DNA of 64,000 nucleotides from Scleromatobacter humisilvae (GCF_023231945.1 NZ_JAJLJH010000003.1:1-64000); one strand, 5' to 3'. Shown: positions 44,213 through 53,648, numbered from the stretch's first letter. Numbers and translations are program-made. The notes: generated by a model from the letters alone, not told the origin.

Positions 44213-46846
44213 ATGAAAGCCGCAGAAATCCGTTCGACCTTCCTGAAGTTCTTCGAATCGAAGGGCCACACCATCGTCGCGTCGTCGCCGGTGGTGCCGG
44301 GCGACGATCCGACCCTGCTGTTCACGAACGCCGGGATGAACCAGTTCAAGGACGTGTTCCTGGGCTTCGACAAGCGTGCGTACACCCGCGCCACCACCTC
44401 GCAGAAGTGCATCCGCGCCGGCGGCAAGCACAACGACCTCGACAACGTCGGCTACACCGCGCGCCACCACACGTTCTTCGAGATGCTGGGCAACTTCTCG
44501 TTCGGCGACTACTTCAAGAAGGACGCGATCAGCTACGCCTGGGAACTGCTGACGGTGCACTTCAAGCTGCCCAAGGACAAGCTGTGGGTGACGGTCTACG
44601 CCGAGGACGACGAGGCCTATGACATCTGGAACAAGACCGTGGGCGTGCCCGCCGAGCGCATCGTGCGCATCGGCGACAACAAGGGCGCGCGCTACGCGTC
44701 GGACAACTTCTGGATGATGGGGGACACCGGCCCCTGTGGCCCGTGCACCGAGATCTTCTACGACCACGGCCCCGGGATCGAAGGCGGCCCGCCGGGCTCG
44801 CCGGGCGAGGACGGCGACCGCTACATCGAGATCTGGAACAACGTCTTCATGCAGTTCAACCGCACCGAAGACGGCGTGATGCACAAGCTGCCCAAGCCCA
44901 GCGTCGACACCGGCATGGGCCTGGAGCGCCTGGCCGCGGTGCTGCAGCACGTGCACTCGAACTACGAGATCGACCTGTTCGTGACGCTGCTGGCCGCCGC
45001 GAAGAAGGCCGTCGACGACGCGACTCCGAACGGCGGCGACTGCGACAAGGACTCGCCGTCGCTCAAGGTCATCGCCGACCACATCCGCGCCTGCTCGTTC
45101 ACCGTCGTCGACGGCGTGATCCCGGGCAACGCGGGCCGCGGCTACGTGCTGCGCCGCATCGCGCGCCGCGCGATCCGCCACGGCTACAAGCTCGGCGCGC
45201 GCACCCCGTTCTTCCACAAGCTGGTGGCCGCGCTGGTCGCCGAGATGGGCGAGGCCTATCCCGAGCTGCGCGCCGCGCAGGCGCGCGTCACCGAGGTGCT
45301 GCAGCAGGAAGAGGAACGCTTCTTCAAGACCATCGCCACCGGCATGGAGCTACTCGAGTCGGCGCTGGCCGGCGGCGCGAAGCAGATCGACGGCGAGACG
45401 GCGTTCAAGCTGCACGACACCTTCGGCTTCCCGGTCGACCTGACCGCCGACGTCTGCCGCGAGCGCGGCCTGACGGTCGACGAGGCCGGCTTCAACCGCC
45501 TGCTCGACGAGCAGAAGGAACGCGGCCGCCAGGCGGGCAAGTTCAAGATGGCGCAGGGCCTGGCCTGGAGCGGCGTGCCCACGCAGTTCCACGGCTACGA
45601 GCACCTCGTGGTCGAGAGCGTCAAGGTCGTCGGCGTGTACGTCGACGGCAGCCCGGTGAACTCGGCGACGGCTGGCGACGACGCCGTCGTCGTCCTCGAC
45701 CAGACGCCGTTCTACGCCGAGAGCGGCGGCCAGGTGGGCGACACCGGCGAGCTGCGCAACGGCACCACGCGCATGCTGGTGGAGGACACGATCAAGATCC
45801 AGGCCGACGTGTTCGGCCATCATGGCCGCATCGTCGAGGGCACCGTCAACGTCGGCGACTCGTTCGTCGCCAAGGTCGACGTCGAGCGCCGCGCCAAGAC
45901 CGTGCGCAACCACAGCGCCACCCACCTGATGCACAAGGCGCTGCGCGAGGTGCTGGGCGCGCACGTGCAGCAGAAGGGCTCGCTGGTCAACGCCGATCGC
46001 ACCCGCTTCGACTTCGCGCACACCGGCCCGCTGACGCCGGAGCAGATCCGCAAGGTCGAGGAGATCGTCAACGCCGAAGTGCTGGCCAACGCCGCGGCCA
46101 ACGCCACCGTGATGGCCATCGACGACGCGCAGAAGTCGGGCGCGATGATGCTGTTCGGCGAGAAGTACGGCGACGAGGTTCGCGTGCTGACCATCGGCTC
46201 CAGCAAGGAGCTGTGCGGCGGCACGCACGTCGAGCGCACGGGCGACATCGGCGTGTTCAAGGTCGTGGCCGAGAGCGGCGTGGCCGCGGGCATCCGCCGC
46301 ATCGAGGCGGTGACCGGTGACAACGCGCTGGCCTACCTGCAGTCGCTGGAGGACACCGTCGACAAGGTCGGTGCGACGCTGAAGGCGCAACCCGACGAGA
46401 TCCCGGCGCGCCTCGGCGCAGTGCTCGATCACGTCAAGGCGCTGGAAAAGGAAATCGAGAAGCTCAAGGGCAAGCTGGCGTCGGCGCAAGGCGACGAGCT
46501 GATCGCGCAGGCCGTGGACGTCAAGGGCCTGAAGGTGCTTGCCGCCAAGCTCGATGGCGCCGATGCCAAGACGCTGCGCGACACGATGGACAAGCTCAAG
46601 GACAAGCTCAAGACCGCGGCCATCGTGCTGGCGGCCGTCGACGGCGACAAGGTGCAGATCGCGGCCGGCGTCACCGCCGACTCGATCGGCCGCGTCAAGG
46701 CCGGCGAGCTGGTCAACTTCGTCGCGCAGCAGGTCGGCGGCAAGGGCGGCGGCAAGCCCGACATGGCCATGGCCGGCGGCACCGACGCGTCCAAGCTCGC
46801 GGGCGCGCTCGCCAGCGTGCAGGGCTGGGTCGCGGAACGCGCGTAG
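44213..46846 (+). CDS. alaS: Alanyl-tRNA synthetase
   Basis: 877 residues, full length. It charges tRNA-Ala and edits mischarged Ser and Gly. Class II motifs begin at [24 protein letters not shown], with [15 protein letters not shown] and the tRNA-recognition region after residue 300. The editing domain carries the zinc ligands H567-x3-H571 in HSATHLMH and C668GGTH672. The C-terminal C-Ala domain and coiled coil ([15 protein letters not shown]) are present. The next gene starts five bases after the stop. Confidence 0.98.
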   Translation: MKAAEIRSTFLKFFESKGHTIVASSPVVPGDDPTLLFTNAGMNQFKDVFLGFDKRAYTRATTSQKCIRAGGKHNDLDNVGYTARHHTFFEMLGNFSFGDYFKKDAISYAWELLTVHFKLPKDKLWVTVYAEDDEAYDIWNKTVGVPAERIVRIGDNKGARYASDNFWMMGDTGPCGPCTEIFYDHGPGIEGGPPGSPGEDGDRYIEIWNNVFMQFNRTEDGVMHKLPKPSVDTGMGLERLAAVLQHVHSNYEIDLFVTLLAAAKKAVDDATPNGGDCDKDSPSLKVIADHIRACSFTVVDGVIPGNAGRGYVLRRIARRAIRHGYKLGARTPFFHKLVAALVAEMGEAYPELRAAQARVTEVLQQEEERFFKTIATGMELLESALAGGAKQIDGETAFKLHDTFGFPVDLTADVCRERGLTVDEAGFNRLLDEQKERGRQAGKFKMAQGLAWSGVPTQFHGYEHLVVESVKVVGVYVDGSPVNSATAGDDAVVVLDQTPFYAESGGQVGDTGELRNGTTRMLVEDTIKIQADVFGHHGRIVEGTVNVGDSFVAKVDVERRAKTVRNHSATHLMHKALREVLGAHVQQKGSLVNADRTRFDFAHTGPLTPEQIRKVEEIVNAEVLANAAANATVMAIDDAQKSGAMMLFGEKYGDEVRVLTIGSSKELCGGTHVERTGDIGVFKVVAESGVAAGIRRIEAVTGDNALAYLQSLEDTVDKVGATLKAQPDEIPARLGAVLDHVKALEKEIEKLKGKLASAQGDELIAQAVDVKGLKVLAAKLDGADAKTLRDTMDKLKDKLKTAAIVLAAVDGDKVQIAAGVTADSIGRVKAGELVNFVAQQVGGKGGGKPDMAMAGGTDASKLAGALASVQGWVAERA

Positions 46847-46851
46847 TCCGG

Positions 46852-47319
46852 ATGCGCGCCGCCTGCCTGCTGCCGGCCGTCGTCCTGGCCCTGGTGGCCA
46901 CGTCGCCGCTCGCGGCCGAGACCTCCGCGGCGCCGATGTTGTCGGCGTCCGACCAGGCCGCCATCCGCGACCTGGAGGCCAGGTCCTGGGTCGCGTGGAA
47001 GAGCCACGACTCGGCGTTCTTCGAGCAGTTCCTGTCGGACGACCACGTCGAGATCCACGGCGACGGCGTCGCCGGCAAGGCGGCGGTGGTGGACGGGGTG
47101 CGCAGTCCCGCGTGCGTCGTGCGGTCGTACGCGCTCGGGCCGCTCACGCTGGTGGCGGTGTCGGCGAACGCCGTCCTCGTGACCTATCGCGCCGAGCAGG
47201 ACACGACCTGCGGCACGCAGAAGGTACCGAGCCCGGTGTGGGCCAGCTCGCTGTACGCAAAGCGGGGCGGGCGCTGGGTCAACGTGCTGTACCAGCACAC
47301 GCCGAGCGCGCGTCCCTGA
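46852..47319 (+). CDS. Exported NTF2-like (DUF4440) protein
   Basis: 155 residues with a Sec signal peptide (CLLPAVVLALVATSPLAAE). The body follows the SnoaL/DUF4440 pattern: a helix AIRDLEARSWVAWKSHDSAFFEQFLSDDHVEIHGDG then strands ending in GGRWVNVLYQHTPS. Such cone-shaped folds bind small molecules; no catalytic set can be assigned. Two Cys (PACVV, TTCGT) may pair. It follows alaS closely and may be co-transcribed. Confidence 0.78.
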   Translation: MRAACLLPAVVLALVATSPLAAETSAAPMLSASDQAAIRDLEARSWVAWKSHDSAFFEQFLSDDHVEIHGDGVAGKAAVVDGVRSPACVVRSYALGPLTLVAVSANAVLVTYRAEQDTTCGTQKVPSPVWASSLYAKRGGRWVNVLYQHTPSARP

Positions 47320-47336
47320 ATCGTTGCGCGGATTTC

Positions 47337-47365
47337 TTGACGGCTTGCGCATCCGTCGGCAGACT
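47337..47365 (+). promoter_or_regulatory. Candidate promoter of the leader/acetyltransferase unit
   Basis: TTGACG (47337-47342) with CAGACT (47360-47365) at 17-base spacing, placing the start near 47372. The -35 is good, the -10 weak. Confidence 0.4.
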
Positions 47366-47434
47366 GCACTCATGACCTCGACCCGCGCCTCGTCCCACAT
47401 CGCCTCGTGCGCCGCCCGGCGCGCGCGCGTGAAC

Positions 47435-47527
47435 ATGCGCGCGCTAGCCATCGTCATCGCCAAAACCGCGTCGACGATGCACACCGTCGTCATGCCGCTG
47501 CGAAGTCCGGGCCTGGGCCGCTCGTAA
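47435..47527 (+). CDS. Candidate leader peptide of an attenuator
   Basis: A 30-codon reading frame (MRALAIVIAKTAS..., ending RSPGLGRS) in the 304-base gap before the acetyltransferase gene; the same frame can start earlier, at GTG 47429 or ATG 47372. Its stop lies inside a stem-loop (47501-47532), followed by a strong terminator (47550-47580). That arrangement is what ribosome-controlled attenuators look like. It has no run of a single codon, but a Thr/Met/Val cluster (TMHTVVM) just before the first stem. No ribosome site is obvious for ATG 47435, so translation is uncertain. Confidence 0.35.
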   Translation: MRALAIVIAKTASTMHTVVMPLRSPGLGRS

Positions 47528-47587
47528 CTTCGAACACCGCGATTTCTCTGCAAAAGGCCCGCCACCCGCGGGCCTTTTGCTTTCTGC
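47501..47587 (+). terminator. Attenuator-like terminator with alternative pairing
   Basis: The terminator is a perfect 13-pair stem, gcaaaaggcccgc-caccc-gcgggccttttgc (47550-47580), then tttctgc. Upstream, CGAAGT (47501-47506) pairs with ACTTCG (47527-47532). The segment gggcctgggcc (47509-47519) could instead pair with ggccc (47556-47560), which would break the terminator. The acetyltransferase gene starts 37 bases beyond. Confidence 0.7.
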
Positions 47588-47623
47588 AGCCGCCGACCCA
47601 GGCACCCCCACGAGGAGATGTTC

Positions 47624-48193
47624 ATGAGCCGACACCATGCCCCCGACGATTTCGACGCCCCCACGGGCGTGACGGTGCGCCGCACCCGCGTCTCCGACGC
47701 CGCGGCCTACGCGCGCATGATGGACCACCCCGACGTCTTTCCCAACCTGCTGCAGATGCCGCATGCGAGCGAGGAGCACTGGGCGGCGCGCCTGGCCGAG
47801 AGCACTGCCCTCGCGTCGGCACACGTGCAGATCGTCGCCGAGGCCGACGGCGCCGTCGTCGGCGCGGCCGGCCTGCATCCGATCGGCGCGTCGCCGCGCA
47901 AGCGTCACTCGATGATCCTGGGCATCAACGTCGATGCCGCCTGGCAGGGCCGCGGCGTCGGCAAGCTGCTGATGCACTCGCTGTGCGACTACGCGGACAA
48001 CTGGCTGGGCCTGCTGCGCATCGAGCTGGACGTCTTCGCCGACAACCGGCGCGCGCAGGCGCTGTACGAGCGCTTCGGCTTCGTGCGCGAGGGCGTGCGG
48101 CGTTGCGAGGCGCTGCGCGACGGCGTCTACGTCGACGGCTGGCTGATGGCGCGCCTCAACCCCTCGCCGTTGCGCGGCTTCCCGCGCGACTGA
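47624..48193 (+). CDS. GNAT acetyltransferase, YhhY (AaaT)-like
   Basis: 189 residues from ATG 47624, chosen over 47618 because GAGGAG (47612-47617) is correctly spaced for the former. The sequence follows E. coli YhhY closely in layout: HPDVFPNLLQMPHASEEHWAARLAE, the acetyl-CoA loop WQGRGVGKLLMHSLCDYADNWLGLLRIELDVFADNRRAQALYERFGF and the end DGVYVDGWLMARL. YhhY is reported to N-acetylate amino acids such as Met and Phe. Expression is probably gated by the leader region upstream. Confidence 0.85.
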   Translation: MSRHHAPDDFDAPTGVTVRRTRVSDAAAYARMMDHPDVFPNLLQMPHASEEHWAARLAESTALASAHVQIVAEADGAVVGAAGLHPIGASPRKRHSMILGINVDAAWQGRGVGKLLMHSLCDYADNWLGLLRIELDVFADNRRAQALYERFGFVREGVRRCEALRDGVYVDGWLMARLNPSPLRGFPRD

Positions 48194-48205
48194 GCCGCAT
48201 CGTGC

Positions 48206-48239
48206 GAGGCCGGCATGAGAAAATGCCGGCCTCCCTTTC
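48206..48239 (+). terminator. Terminator after the YhhY-like gene
   Basis: Perfect 11-pair stem gaggccggcat/atgccggcctc with a six-base loop (48206-48233), then cctttc. It lies between this gene and the next, 17 bases before ATG 48251. Confidence 0.7.
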
Positions 48240-48250
48240 GATTGCGCCCG

Positions 48251-49042
48251 ATGACCACGCCGTTCACCAACCTCGTCCACTATCCGACCAACACCGACGC
48301 CGAGCTGGATCGCCTGCAGCAGCTGTGCGAGCAGTTGGCCGGCTTCGACGAGCGCGTGTCGCTCGAGTGGCTGGACGGCGCGATGACGGCGCTGGCCGCC
48401 GGCCCGCGCGCCAGGCCGCTGGTCGAGTGGCGCGACGCGCTGCTGGGCGACGCCTGGAGCCGCGCGTTCGCCGATCCGCAGGCCGACCGCGAGGCCACCG
48501 CGGTGCTGACGTCACGCTGGAACGTGCTGCTCAAGCAGCTCGACCCGGAACTGCTGATGGACGCCGTCGACGAGCTGCGCCTCGCGCCCGTCATGCTGGA
48601 GTGGACGGACGAAGACAAGGCGCGACTCGTCGAGGAAGGCACGATCGAGGCGGGCTCGGAGGACGAGGAGATCCCGCAGAACGGCGAGATCTGGGCGCAC
48701 GGCTTCATGGACGTCGTGCAGCAGTTCAGCGAGGACTGGCCCGCGCCCGAGGAAGAGACCGAGATGGCCGAGGCCTTCGACGAATGCCTCGCGCGCATCG
48801 CGCTGCTGACGCTGCACGACCCCGAGGAGTTCGCCAAGGAGCGCGAGGCGATGTACCCGGGCGAGAAGATGGAGCGCGACGACCTGATCCAGGAAGCGCT
48901 CTACGCCGCGCAGGACCTGCGCTGCTACTGGGTGCAGAACGCGCCGAAGCCGCAGACGCGCGTCGTCGGCGACGTCCCCGGGCGCAACGACCCATGCCAT
49001 TGCGGTTCGGGCAAGAAGTTCAAGAAGTGCCACGGCGCCTGA
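48251..49042 (+). CDS. UPF0149/YecA-like protein with SEC-C zinc motif
   Basis: 263 residues from ATG 48251. The N-terminal UPF0149 helical domain includes SLEWLDGAMTALAAGP, with NGEIWAHGFMDVVQQF further on, and a very acidic middle. The C-terminus is a SEC-C zinc-binding motif, GRNDPCHCGSGKKFKKCHG, as found at the end of SecA and YecA. YecA is reported to bind ribosomes or a metal, so a role near translation or secretion is possible but not shown. It ends 46 bases before coaBC. Confidence 0.87.
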   Translation: MTTPFTNLVHYPTNTDAELDRLQQLCEQLAGFDERVSLEWLDGAMTALAAGPRARPLVEWRDALLGDAWSRAFADPQADREATAVLTSRWNVLLKQLDPELLMDAVDELRLAPVMLEWTDEDKARLVEEGTIEAGSEDEEIPQNGEIWAHGFMDVVQQFSEDWPAPEEETEMAEAFDECLARIALLTLHDPEEFAKEREAMYPGEKMERDDLIQEALYAAQDLRCYWVQNAPKPQTRVVGDVPGRNDPCHCGSGKKFKKCHGA

Positions 49043-49088
49043 TCTCCGCGATCCTGCGCTCGACGCGCCGTCACGCTACATTGCGCCC

Positions 49089-50300
49089 ATGAGCCAACCT
49101 CAAGACCTCGCCGGCAAGCACATCGTGCTGGGCCTGTCCGGCGGCATCGCCTGCTACAAGGCGGCCGATCTCGTGCGCGTGCTGGGCAAGGCCGGCGCCA
49201 CCGTGCAGGTCGTGATGACCGCCGGCGCCGAACAGTTCATCACGCCGGTGACGTTGCAGGCGCTCAGCGGCCGGCCCGTCTACACCAGCCAGTGGGACGC
49301 GCGCCCCGACAACAACATGGCGCACATCAACCTGTCGCGCGAGGCCGACGCGATCCTCGTCGCGCCGGCGAGCGCCGAGTTCATGGCCAAGCTGGTGCAC
49401 GGCCGCGCCGACGACCTGCTGTCGCTGATGTGCCTGGCGCGTCCGATGGATCGCGTGCCGCTGCTCGTGGCGCCGGCGATGAACCGCGAGATGTGGGCGC
49501 ATCCGGCCACGCAGCGCAACGTCGCCCAGCTGCGCGAGGACGGCACGACGCTGCTGGGCCCCGACGTCGGCGAGCAGGCCTGCCTCGAGTTCGGCGAAGG
49601 CCGCATGCTGGAGGCCGTCGACCTGCGCGACGAGCTGGTCGCGTTCTTCCAGCCCAAGATCCTGCGCGGCAAGCGCATTCTCGTCACCGCCGGCCCGACC
49701 TTCGAGGCCATCGACCCGGTGCGCGGCATCACGAACCATTCGAGCGGCAAGATGGGCTTCGCGATCGCGCGCGCGGCGCAGGAGGCCGGCGCCGAGGTCA
49801 CGCTGATCGCCGGCCCGGTGCACCTGCCGACGCCGCGCGGCGTCGCGCGCATCGACGTCGAGAGTGCGCGCCAGATGCACGCCGCCGTGATGCCGCTGGC
49901 GCGCGACAGCGACGTCTTCGTCGCCACCGCGGCCGTCGCCGACTGGCGTCCGGCGCAGATGAACGAGCACAAGATCAAGAAGGACGGCAAGAAGGTGGCG
50001 CCCACCTTCGAGCTGACCGAGAACGAGGACATCCTCGCCGACGTCGCGCGCCTGTCGCCGCGGCCCTACTGCGTCGGCTTCGCCGCCGAGAGCGAGAACC
50101 TGCTCAAGCACGCGCGCGACAAGCTGCAGCGCAAGAACGTGCCGCTGATCGTCGGCAACCTCGGCCCGGCCACGTTCGGCCGCGACGACAACGCGCTGGT
50201 GCTGGTCGACGCCGACGGCGACCGTGCGCTGCCGCAGGCCGACAAGCTGACGCTGGCGCGCCAGCTCGTTCAAGAGATCGCCAGGCGCATCGCTGCCTGA
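49089..50300 (+). CDS. coaBC: Phosphopantothenoylcysteine decarboxylase/synthetase (bifunctional)
   Basis: 403 residues, normal for fused CoaBC (Dfp). It joins cysteine to 4'-phosphopantothenate and decarboxylates the product in coenzyme A synthesis. The CoaC half has VLGLSGGIACYKAADLVR, the AMNREMW Asn-Met motif and EQACLEFGEGRM with the catalytic Cys; the CoaB half has AGPTFEAIDPVRGITNHSSGKMG, AVADWRPAQ and the KIKKDGKK segment with the catalytic Lys. dut follows after 24 bases, the usual coaBC-dut pairing. Confidence 0.97.
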   Translation: MSQPQDLAGKHIVLGLSGGIACYKAADLVRVLGKAGATVQVVMTAGAEQFITPVTLQALSGRPVYTSQWDARPDNNMAHINLSREADAILVAPASAEFMAKLVHGRADDLLSLMCLARPMDRVPLLVAPAMNREMWAHPATQRNVAQLREDGTTLLGPDVGEQACLEFGEGRMLEAVDLRDELVAFFQPKILRGKRILVTAGPTFEAIDPVRGITNHSSGKMGFAIARAAQEAGAEVTLIAGPVHLPTPRGVARIDVESARQMHAAVMPLARDSDVFVATAAVADWRPAQMNEHKIKKDGKKVAPTFELTENEDILADVARLSPRPYCVGFAAESENLLKHARDKLQRKNVPLIVGNLGPATFGRDDNALVLVDADGDRALPQADKLTLARQLVQEIARRIAA

Positions 50301-50324
50301 TTCCTTTCCTTTTCTCCCGCTTTC

Positions 50325-50774
50325 ATGACCACCATCGATCTCAAGGTCCTCGACGCCCGCATGGCCGACACGCTGCCGGCCTACGCCACGCCGGGCAGCG
50401 CCGGCCTCGACCTGCGCGCCTGCCTGGACGCACCCGTGCTCCTCGCCCCCGGCCAGACCGCGCTGATCCCCACGGGTCTCGCGATCCACATCGGCGACGC
50501 CGGCCTCGCCGCGATGATCCTGCCGCGCTCCGGGCTGGGCCACAAGCACGGCGTCGTGCTGGGCAACCTCGTCGGCCTGATCGACTCCGACTACCAGGGC
50601 CAGCTGATGGTCAGCTGCTGGAACCGCGGCCAGGCCGAGTTCACGATCAACCCGATGGAGCGCATCGCGCAGATGGTGATCGTGCCGGTGGTGCAGGCGG
50701 CGTTCCGCGTCGTCGAGGACTTCGACGCGTCGCATCGGGGCGAGGGCGGGTTCGGGTCGACCGGCAAGCATTGA
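50325..50774 (+). CDS. dut: dUTP diphosphatase
   Basis: 149 residues, trimeric dUTPase. It hydrolyses dUTP to dUMP and keeps uracil out of DNA. The five motifs are all present: [47 protein letters not shown] and the C-terminal flap [12 protein letters not shown]. The Asp in IDSDY is the catalytic residue. Probably co-transcribed with coaBC. Confidence 0.97.
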   Translation: MTTIDLKVLDARMADTLPAYATPGSAGLDLRACLDAPVLLAPGQTALIPTGLAIHIGDAGLAAMILPRSGLGHKHGVVLGNLVGLIDSDYQGQLMVSCWNRGQAEFTINPMERIAQMVIVPVVQAAFRVVEDFDASHRGEGGFGSTGKH

Positions 50775-50898
50775 GCCCCACGTCGCTGGCGCGCCCTGCC
50801 CCCGAGGGGCCGGCCGCGAGCGGCCCGGCAGAGCCGGATCCGCTGCTCGCTGGACCTTCCCTTGAGACGAACGAGCGGCAGCGCGGCGCGTGCGTCGC
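50775..50898. other. Gap between dut and slyD, possible intergenic repeat
   Basis: 124 bases at the end-to-end junction of dut and slyD. The run gaggggccggccgcgagcgg-cccggcagagccggatcc (about 50805-50842) looks to me like a GC-rich intergenic repeat of this bacterial group, but I cannot confirm copies elsewhere. A weak imperfect stem (ccgctgctcg with cgagcggcag) lies at 50839-50884. Confidence 0.25.
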
Positions 50899-51426
50899 TC
50901 AATGCAACTGCGACTTGTCCTTCGGCGGCAGCACCTGCAGCAGTCCCGCCGCATCGTCCTGCACGCTCCTGGCCTCGATCTCCTCGGCCGTCGCCGCGCG
51001 CACGCCGCGCACGGTGATGTGCATGCGCAGCGCCATGCCGGCGAGCGGATGGTTGCCATCCAGCACGACGTGCTCGGGGTAGATCTCGGTCACGGTGTAG
51101 ACGGTGTCCTCGGGCATGTCGGGCGTGGCCGCGCCGTCAGGCAGGCCCTCGAACTGCATGCCCACCTCCACGCCATCGGGGAAGAGCTTGCGATCCTCGA
51201 AGCAGACGAGGTCGGAACGGTACTCGCCGAACGCGTGCTCGGGTTCGATCTGCAGTTGCACGTCGTGGCCGGCGGCTTGGCCGTCCAGGGCCTCTTCGAC
51301 CTTGGGCAGCAGGTCGTCGCCGCCGAAGAAGAAATCGGTGGGTTCGGCGAGCTCGTCGATGGGCGCGTTCTGGGCGTCCGACAGCGTCCAGGTCAGCGTG
51401 ACGACGCAAGGGGCGGTGATGTTCAT
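50899..51426 (-). CDS. slyD: SlyD-like FKBP peptidyl-prolyl isomerase
   Basis: 175 residues with FKBP-type prolyl isomerase layout interrupted by an insert-in-flap domain: VVTLTWTLSDAQN, FFFGGDDLLPKVEEALDGQAAGHDVQLQIEPEHAFGEY, the flap region with VVLDGNHPLAGMALRMHITV. The final HPLAGMAL is diagnostic for SlyD/FkpA-like proteins. Unlike E. coli SlyD it lacks a His/Cys-rich metal-binding tail. Cytosolic chaperone. Confidence 0.93.
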   Translation of the reverse strand: MNITAPCVVTLTWTLSDAQNAPIDELAEPTDFFFGGDDLLPKVEEALDGQAAGHDVQLQIEPEHAFGEYRSDLVCFEDRKLFPDGVEVGMQFEGLPDGAATPDMPEDTVYTVTEIYPEHVVLDGNHPLAGMALRMHITVRGVRAATAEEIEARSVQDDAAGLLQVLPPKDKSQLH

Positions 51427-51493
51427 CGCCGAATTTTACGTGGGCGGCGATGACCTCGTGGCGGCGCGCCGCGCGAGCAGGGACAATGCCACG

Positions 51494-52672
51494 ATGAACC
51501 TCCGTGAACCCCTTGCGCTGCTCGGCGGCCTGTCGCCCGCGGCCTTCATGCGCGATGTCTGGCAGAAGCGCCCGCTGCTGATCCGCAACGCGCTGCCCCT
51601 CGTCGCGGAGAGCGGGGCGCCGTTGGCGCCCGTCACGCCGGCGCAGCTGTTCGAGCTGGCGTCGCGCGACGATGTCGAGTCGCGCGTCGTGATCCAGGAC
51701 GCCGCGCCAGCGAAGACGAAGACGCGCTCGAAGGCGCCGTCGGCCGAGGCCTGGCAACTGAAGCACGGCCCGTTCGCGCGCCGCGCGCTGCCACCGATGT
51801 CGCAGCGTGGCTGGACGATGCTGGTGCAGGGCGTCGACCTGCACGTGCAGGCCGCGCACGACCTGCTGCAACGCTTCCGCTTCGTCGCCGACGCCCGCGT
51901 CGACGACCTGATGGTGTCGTACGCGAGCCCGGGCGGCGGCGTCGGCGCGCACGTCGATTCGTACGACGTGTTCCTGCTGCAGGTGCATGGCCATCGGCGC
52001 TGGCGCGTCGGGCCGGTGGACGATCCGGCCATCGTCGAGGGCCTGCCGGTGCGCATCCTCGAACACTTCGAGCCGACCGACGAGTGGGTGCTGGGCCCGG
52101 GCGACATGCTCTACGTGCCGCCGCGCTGGGGCCACGACGGCGTCGCCGAGGACGAGTGCATGACCTGCTCGATCGGCTTTCGCACGCCGATGGGCACCGA
52201 GCTCGCGCGCGAGCTGCTGCAGCGCGTGCTCGACGACGTCGAGGCCGATCCCGACGAGCCGCACTTCCGCGACCCGCCGCGCAGCGCCACCGAGACGCCC
52301 GCGCGCATGCCCGAGGCGCTCGACAGGTTCGCGCGCAAGGCCGTCGACCGGCTGCTGAAGGATCCGGCGCAACTGGCGCGCGCACTCGGCGAGGTGATGA
52401 CCGAGCCCAAGCCCGAGGTCTGGTTCGACACGGGCCTGGAGCGCGGCGTCGGCGCCGGCTTGCGGCTCGATCGACGCACGCGCATGATGTACGACGATCG
52501 GCACGTCTTCATCAACGGCGAGTCGTTCAACGCGGCCGGCCGCGACGCGCGCCTGATGCGCGAGCTGGCCGATGCACGCCGACTGACGGCCCCGCAGTGC
52601 GAGCGGCTCTCCGCCGACGCGCAGGCCGTCGTCGCCGACTGGGTGGCGCAGGGATGGGCACATGACGATTGA
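51494..52672 (+). CDS. roxA: RoxA/YcfD-type JmjC ribosomal oxygenase
   Basis: 392 residues. Homologue of E. coli YcfD (RoxA), a Fe(II)/2-oxoglutarate oxygenase that hydroxylates an Arg of ribosomal protein L16. The iron triad is H153-x-D155 in GAHVDSYDVF and H214 in RWGHDGVA, in the order of this family. PAAFMRDVWQKRPLLIRNALP at the start is the cupin-like entry. The C-terminal part holds the winged-helix and dimer regions of YcfD. It overlaps the next gene by 11 bases. Confidence 0.95.
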   Translation: MNLREPLALLGGLSPAAFMRDVWQKRPLLIRNALPLVAESGAPLAPVTPAQLFELASRDDVESRVVIQDAAPAKTKTRSKAPSAEAWQLKHGPFARRALPPMSQRGWTMLVQGVDLHVQAAHDLLQRFRFVADARVDDLMVSYASPGGGVGAHVDSYDVFLLQVHGHRRWRVGPVDDPAIVEGLPVRILEHFEPTDEWVLGPGDMLYVPPRWGHDGVAEDECMTCSIGFRTPMGTELARELLQRVLDDVEADPDEPHFRDPPRSATETPARMPEALDRFARKAVDRLLKDPAQLARALGEVMTEPKPEVWFDTGLERGVGAGLRLDRRTRMMYDDRHVFINGESFNAAGRDARLMRELADARRLTAPQCERLSADAQAVVADWVAQGWAHDD

Positions 52673-53219
52673 CGACGCGGCGGGCCGCCCGCCTTCGATG
52701 GACGATCACGCCGGCCTGCCCGGCGCGAAGCCGGCCGCCGGCGGCCGGGCTTTCGAGGGGCCGGTGGAATTCGCGCAGGCCTTGCGCGACACGATCGCCG
52801 GCGCGAGCGAACGCGGCACGCGGCGGCTGTGCTGGTGCGACGAGGACTTCGCCGCCTGGCCTATCGGCGAGCCCGACGTGCTCTCGCAACTGACGCACTG
52901 GGCACGCGCGGGTGGCCGCGAATTGGTCGTGATCGCGCGCGACTATTCGGTCATCGAGCGCCGCCATCCGCGCTTCGCCGCGTGGCGGCGCGACTGGGCC
53001 CACGTGATCCAGTGCCTGGTGCCGGACGAGACCCGCACGGAGGCGTTGCCGACGCTGTGGATCGACACCGCCGACCAGGCGCTCCGGGTGTTCGACCGCG
53101 AGCATCTGCGCGGCCGTGTCGGCTTCGACCGCGTCGATCGCCAGCAGGCGCGAGAGGACTTTGATGCGATTTTGCAACGGGCCGGACCCGGTTTTGCGGC
53201 GGTGACACTGGGACTCTGA
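52662..53219 (+). CDS. DUF7931-like cytosolic protein
   Basis: 185 residues overlapping the roxA end by 11 bases, so translation is coupled. It has a Pro/Gly-rich start then GTRRLCWCDEDFAAWPIGEPDVLSQLTHWARAGGRELVVIARDYSVIERRHPRFAAWRRDWAHVI, a pattern I know as DUF7931-type proteins that accompany roxA-like genes in this order. Function unknown. No signal peptide or membrane segment. Confidence 0.78.
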   Translation: MTIDDAAGRPPSMDDHAGLPGAKPAAGGRAFEGPVEFAQALRDTIAGASERGTRRLCWCDEDFAAWPIGEPDVLSQLTHWARAGGRELVVIARDYSVIERRHPRFAAWRRDWAHVIQCLVPDETRTEALPTLWIDTADQALRVFDREHLRGRVGFDRVDRQQAREDFDAILQRAGPGFAAVTLGL

Positions 53220-53239
53220 AAAGGTTCCGTATGGATGGG

Positions 53240-53245
53240 TATAAT
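53240..53245 (+). promoter_or_regulatory. -10 element of the small Ala/Ser-rich lipoprotein gene
   Basis: Perfect TATAAT in a high-GC region, 20 bases past the preceding stop. The -35 is weak. It implies a 5' leader of about 118 bases before ATG 53370 holding a stem GATAC/GTATC near 53297-53321. Confidence 0.55.
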
Positions 53246-53369
53246 GGCGGGCTAGGCACAGGAAATGCTCGAGCTTGCCTGCTGTCTTTTGCTCGGATAC
53301 TTGCCGTGAGGGCGGGTATCTGGATTACCGGTATTGGTTCGAACCCAAAATTTTTCTTCGAGGAAATTC

Positions 53370-53648
53370 ATGAACAAGTCGCTCCTGTTGGCCTCCCTGG
53401 TCGCCGTCGCTGCCCTGACCGCTTGCAACAAGCCCGCCGACACCACGCCGGCCGCTGCTGACGCCGCCTCGTCCGCCGCTTCGTCCGCTACCGTTGCCGC
53501 CTCGGCTGCCGACGCGTCGGCTTCCGCCGCGATGTCGTCCGCTTCGTCGGCCGCTGACGCCGCTTCCGCTGCCGCCACCGGCTCGATGGCTGCTGCCTCG
53601 TCGGCCGCGACCGCCGCGATGTCCGCCGCTCCGGCCGCCAGCAAGTAA
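53370..53648 (+). CDS. Small Ala/Ser-rich outer membrane-type lipoprotein
   Basis: 92 residues. The signal (SLLLASLVAVAALTAC) ends in lipobox LTAC, so residue 19 is lipidated. After NKPADTT the rest is almost only Ala and Ser with some Thr, Met and Asp (ASSAASSATVAASAADASAS...), probably extended helix or disordered. GAGGAAA precedes the ATG. It has its own promoter and a strong terminator, the profile of an abundant small envelope protein, similar in design to Lpp-like spacers. Exact function unknown. Confidence 0.78.
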   Translation: MNKSLLLASLVAVAALTACNKPADTTPAAADAASSAASSATVAASAADASASAAMSSASSAADAASAAATGSMAAASSAATAAMSAAPAASK

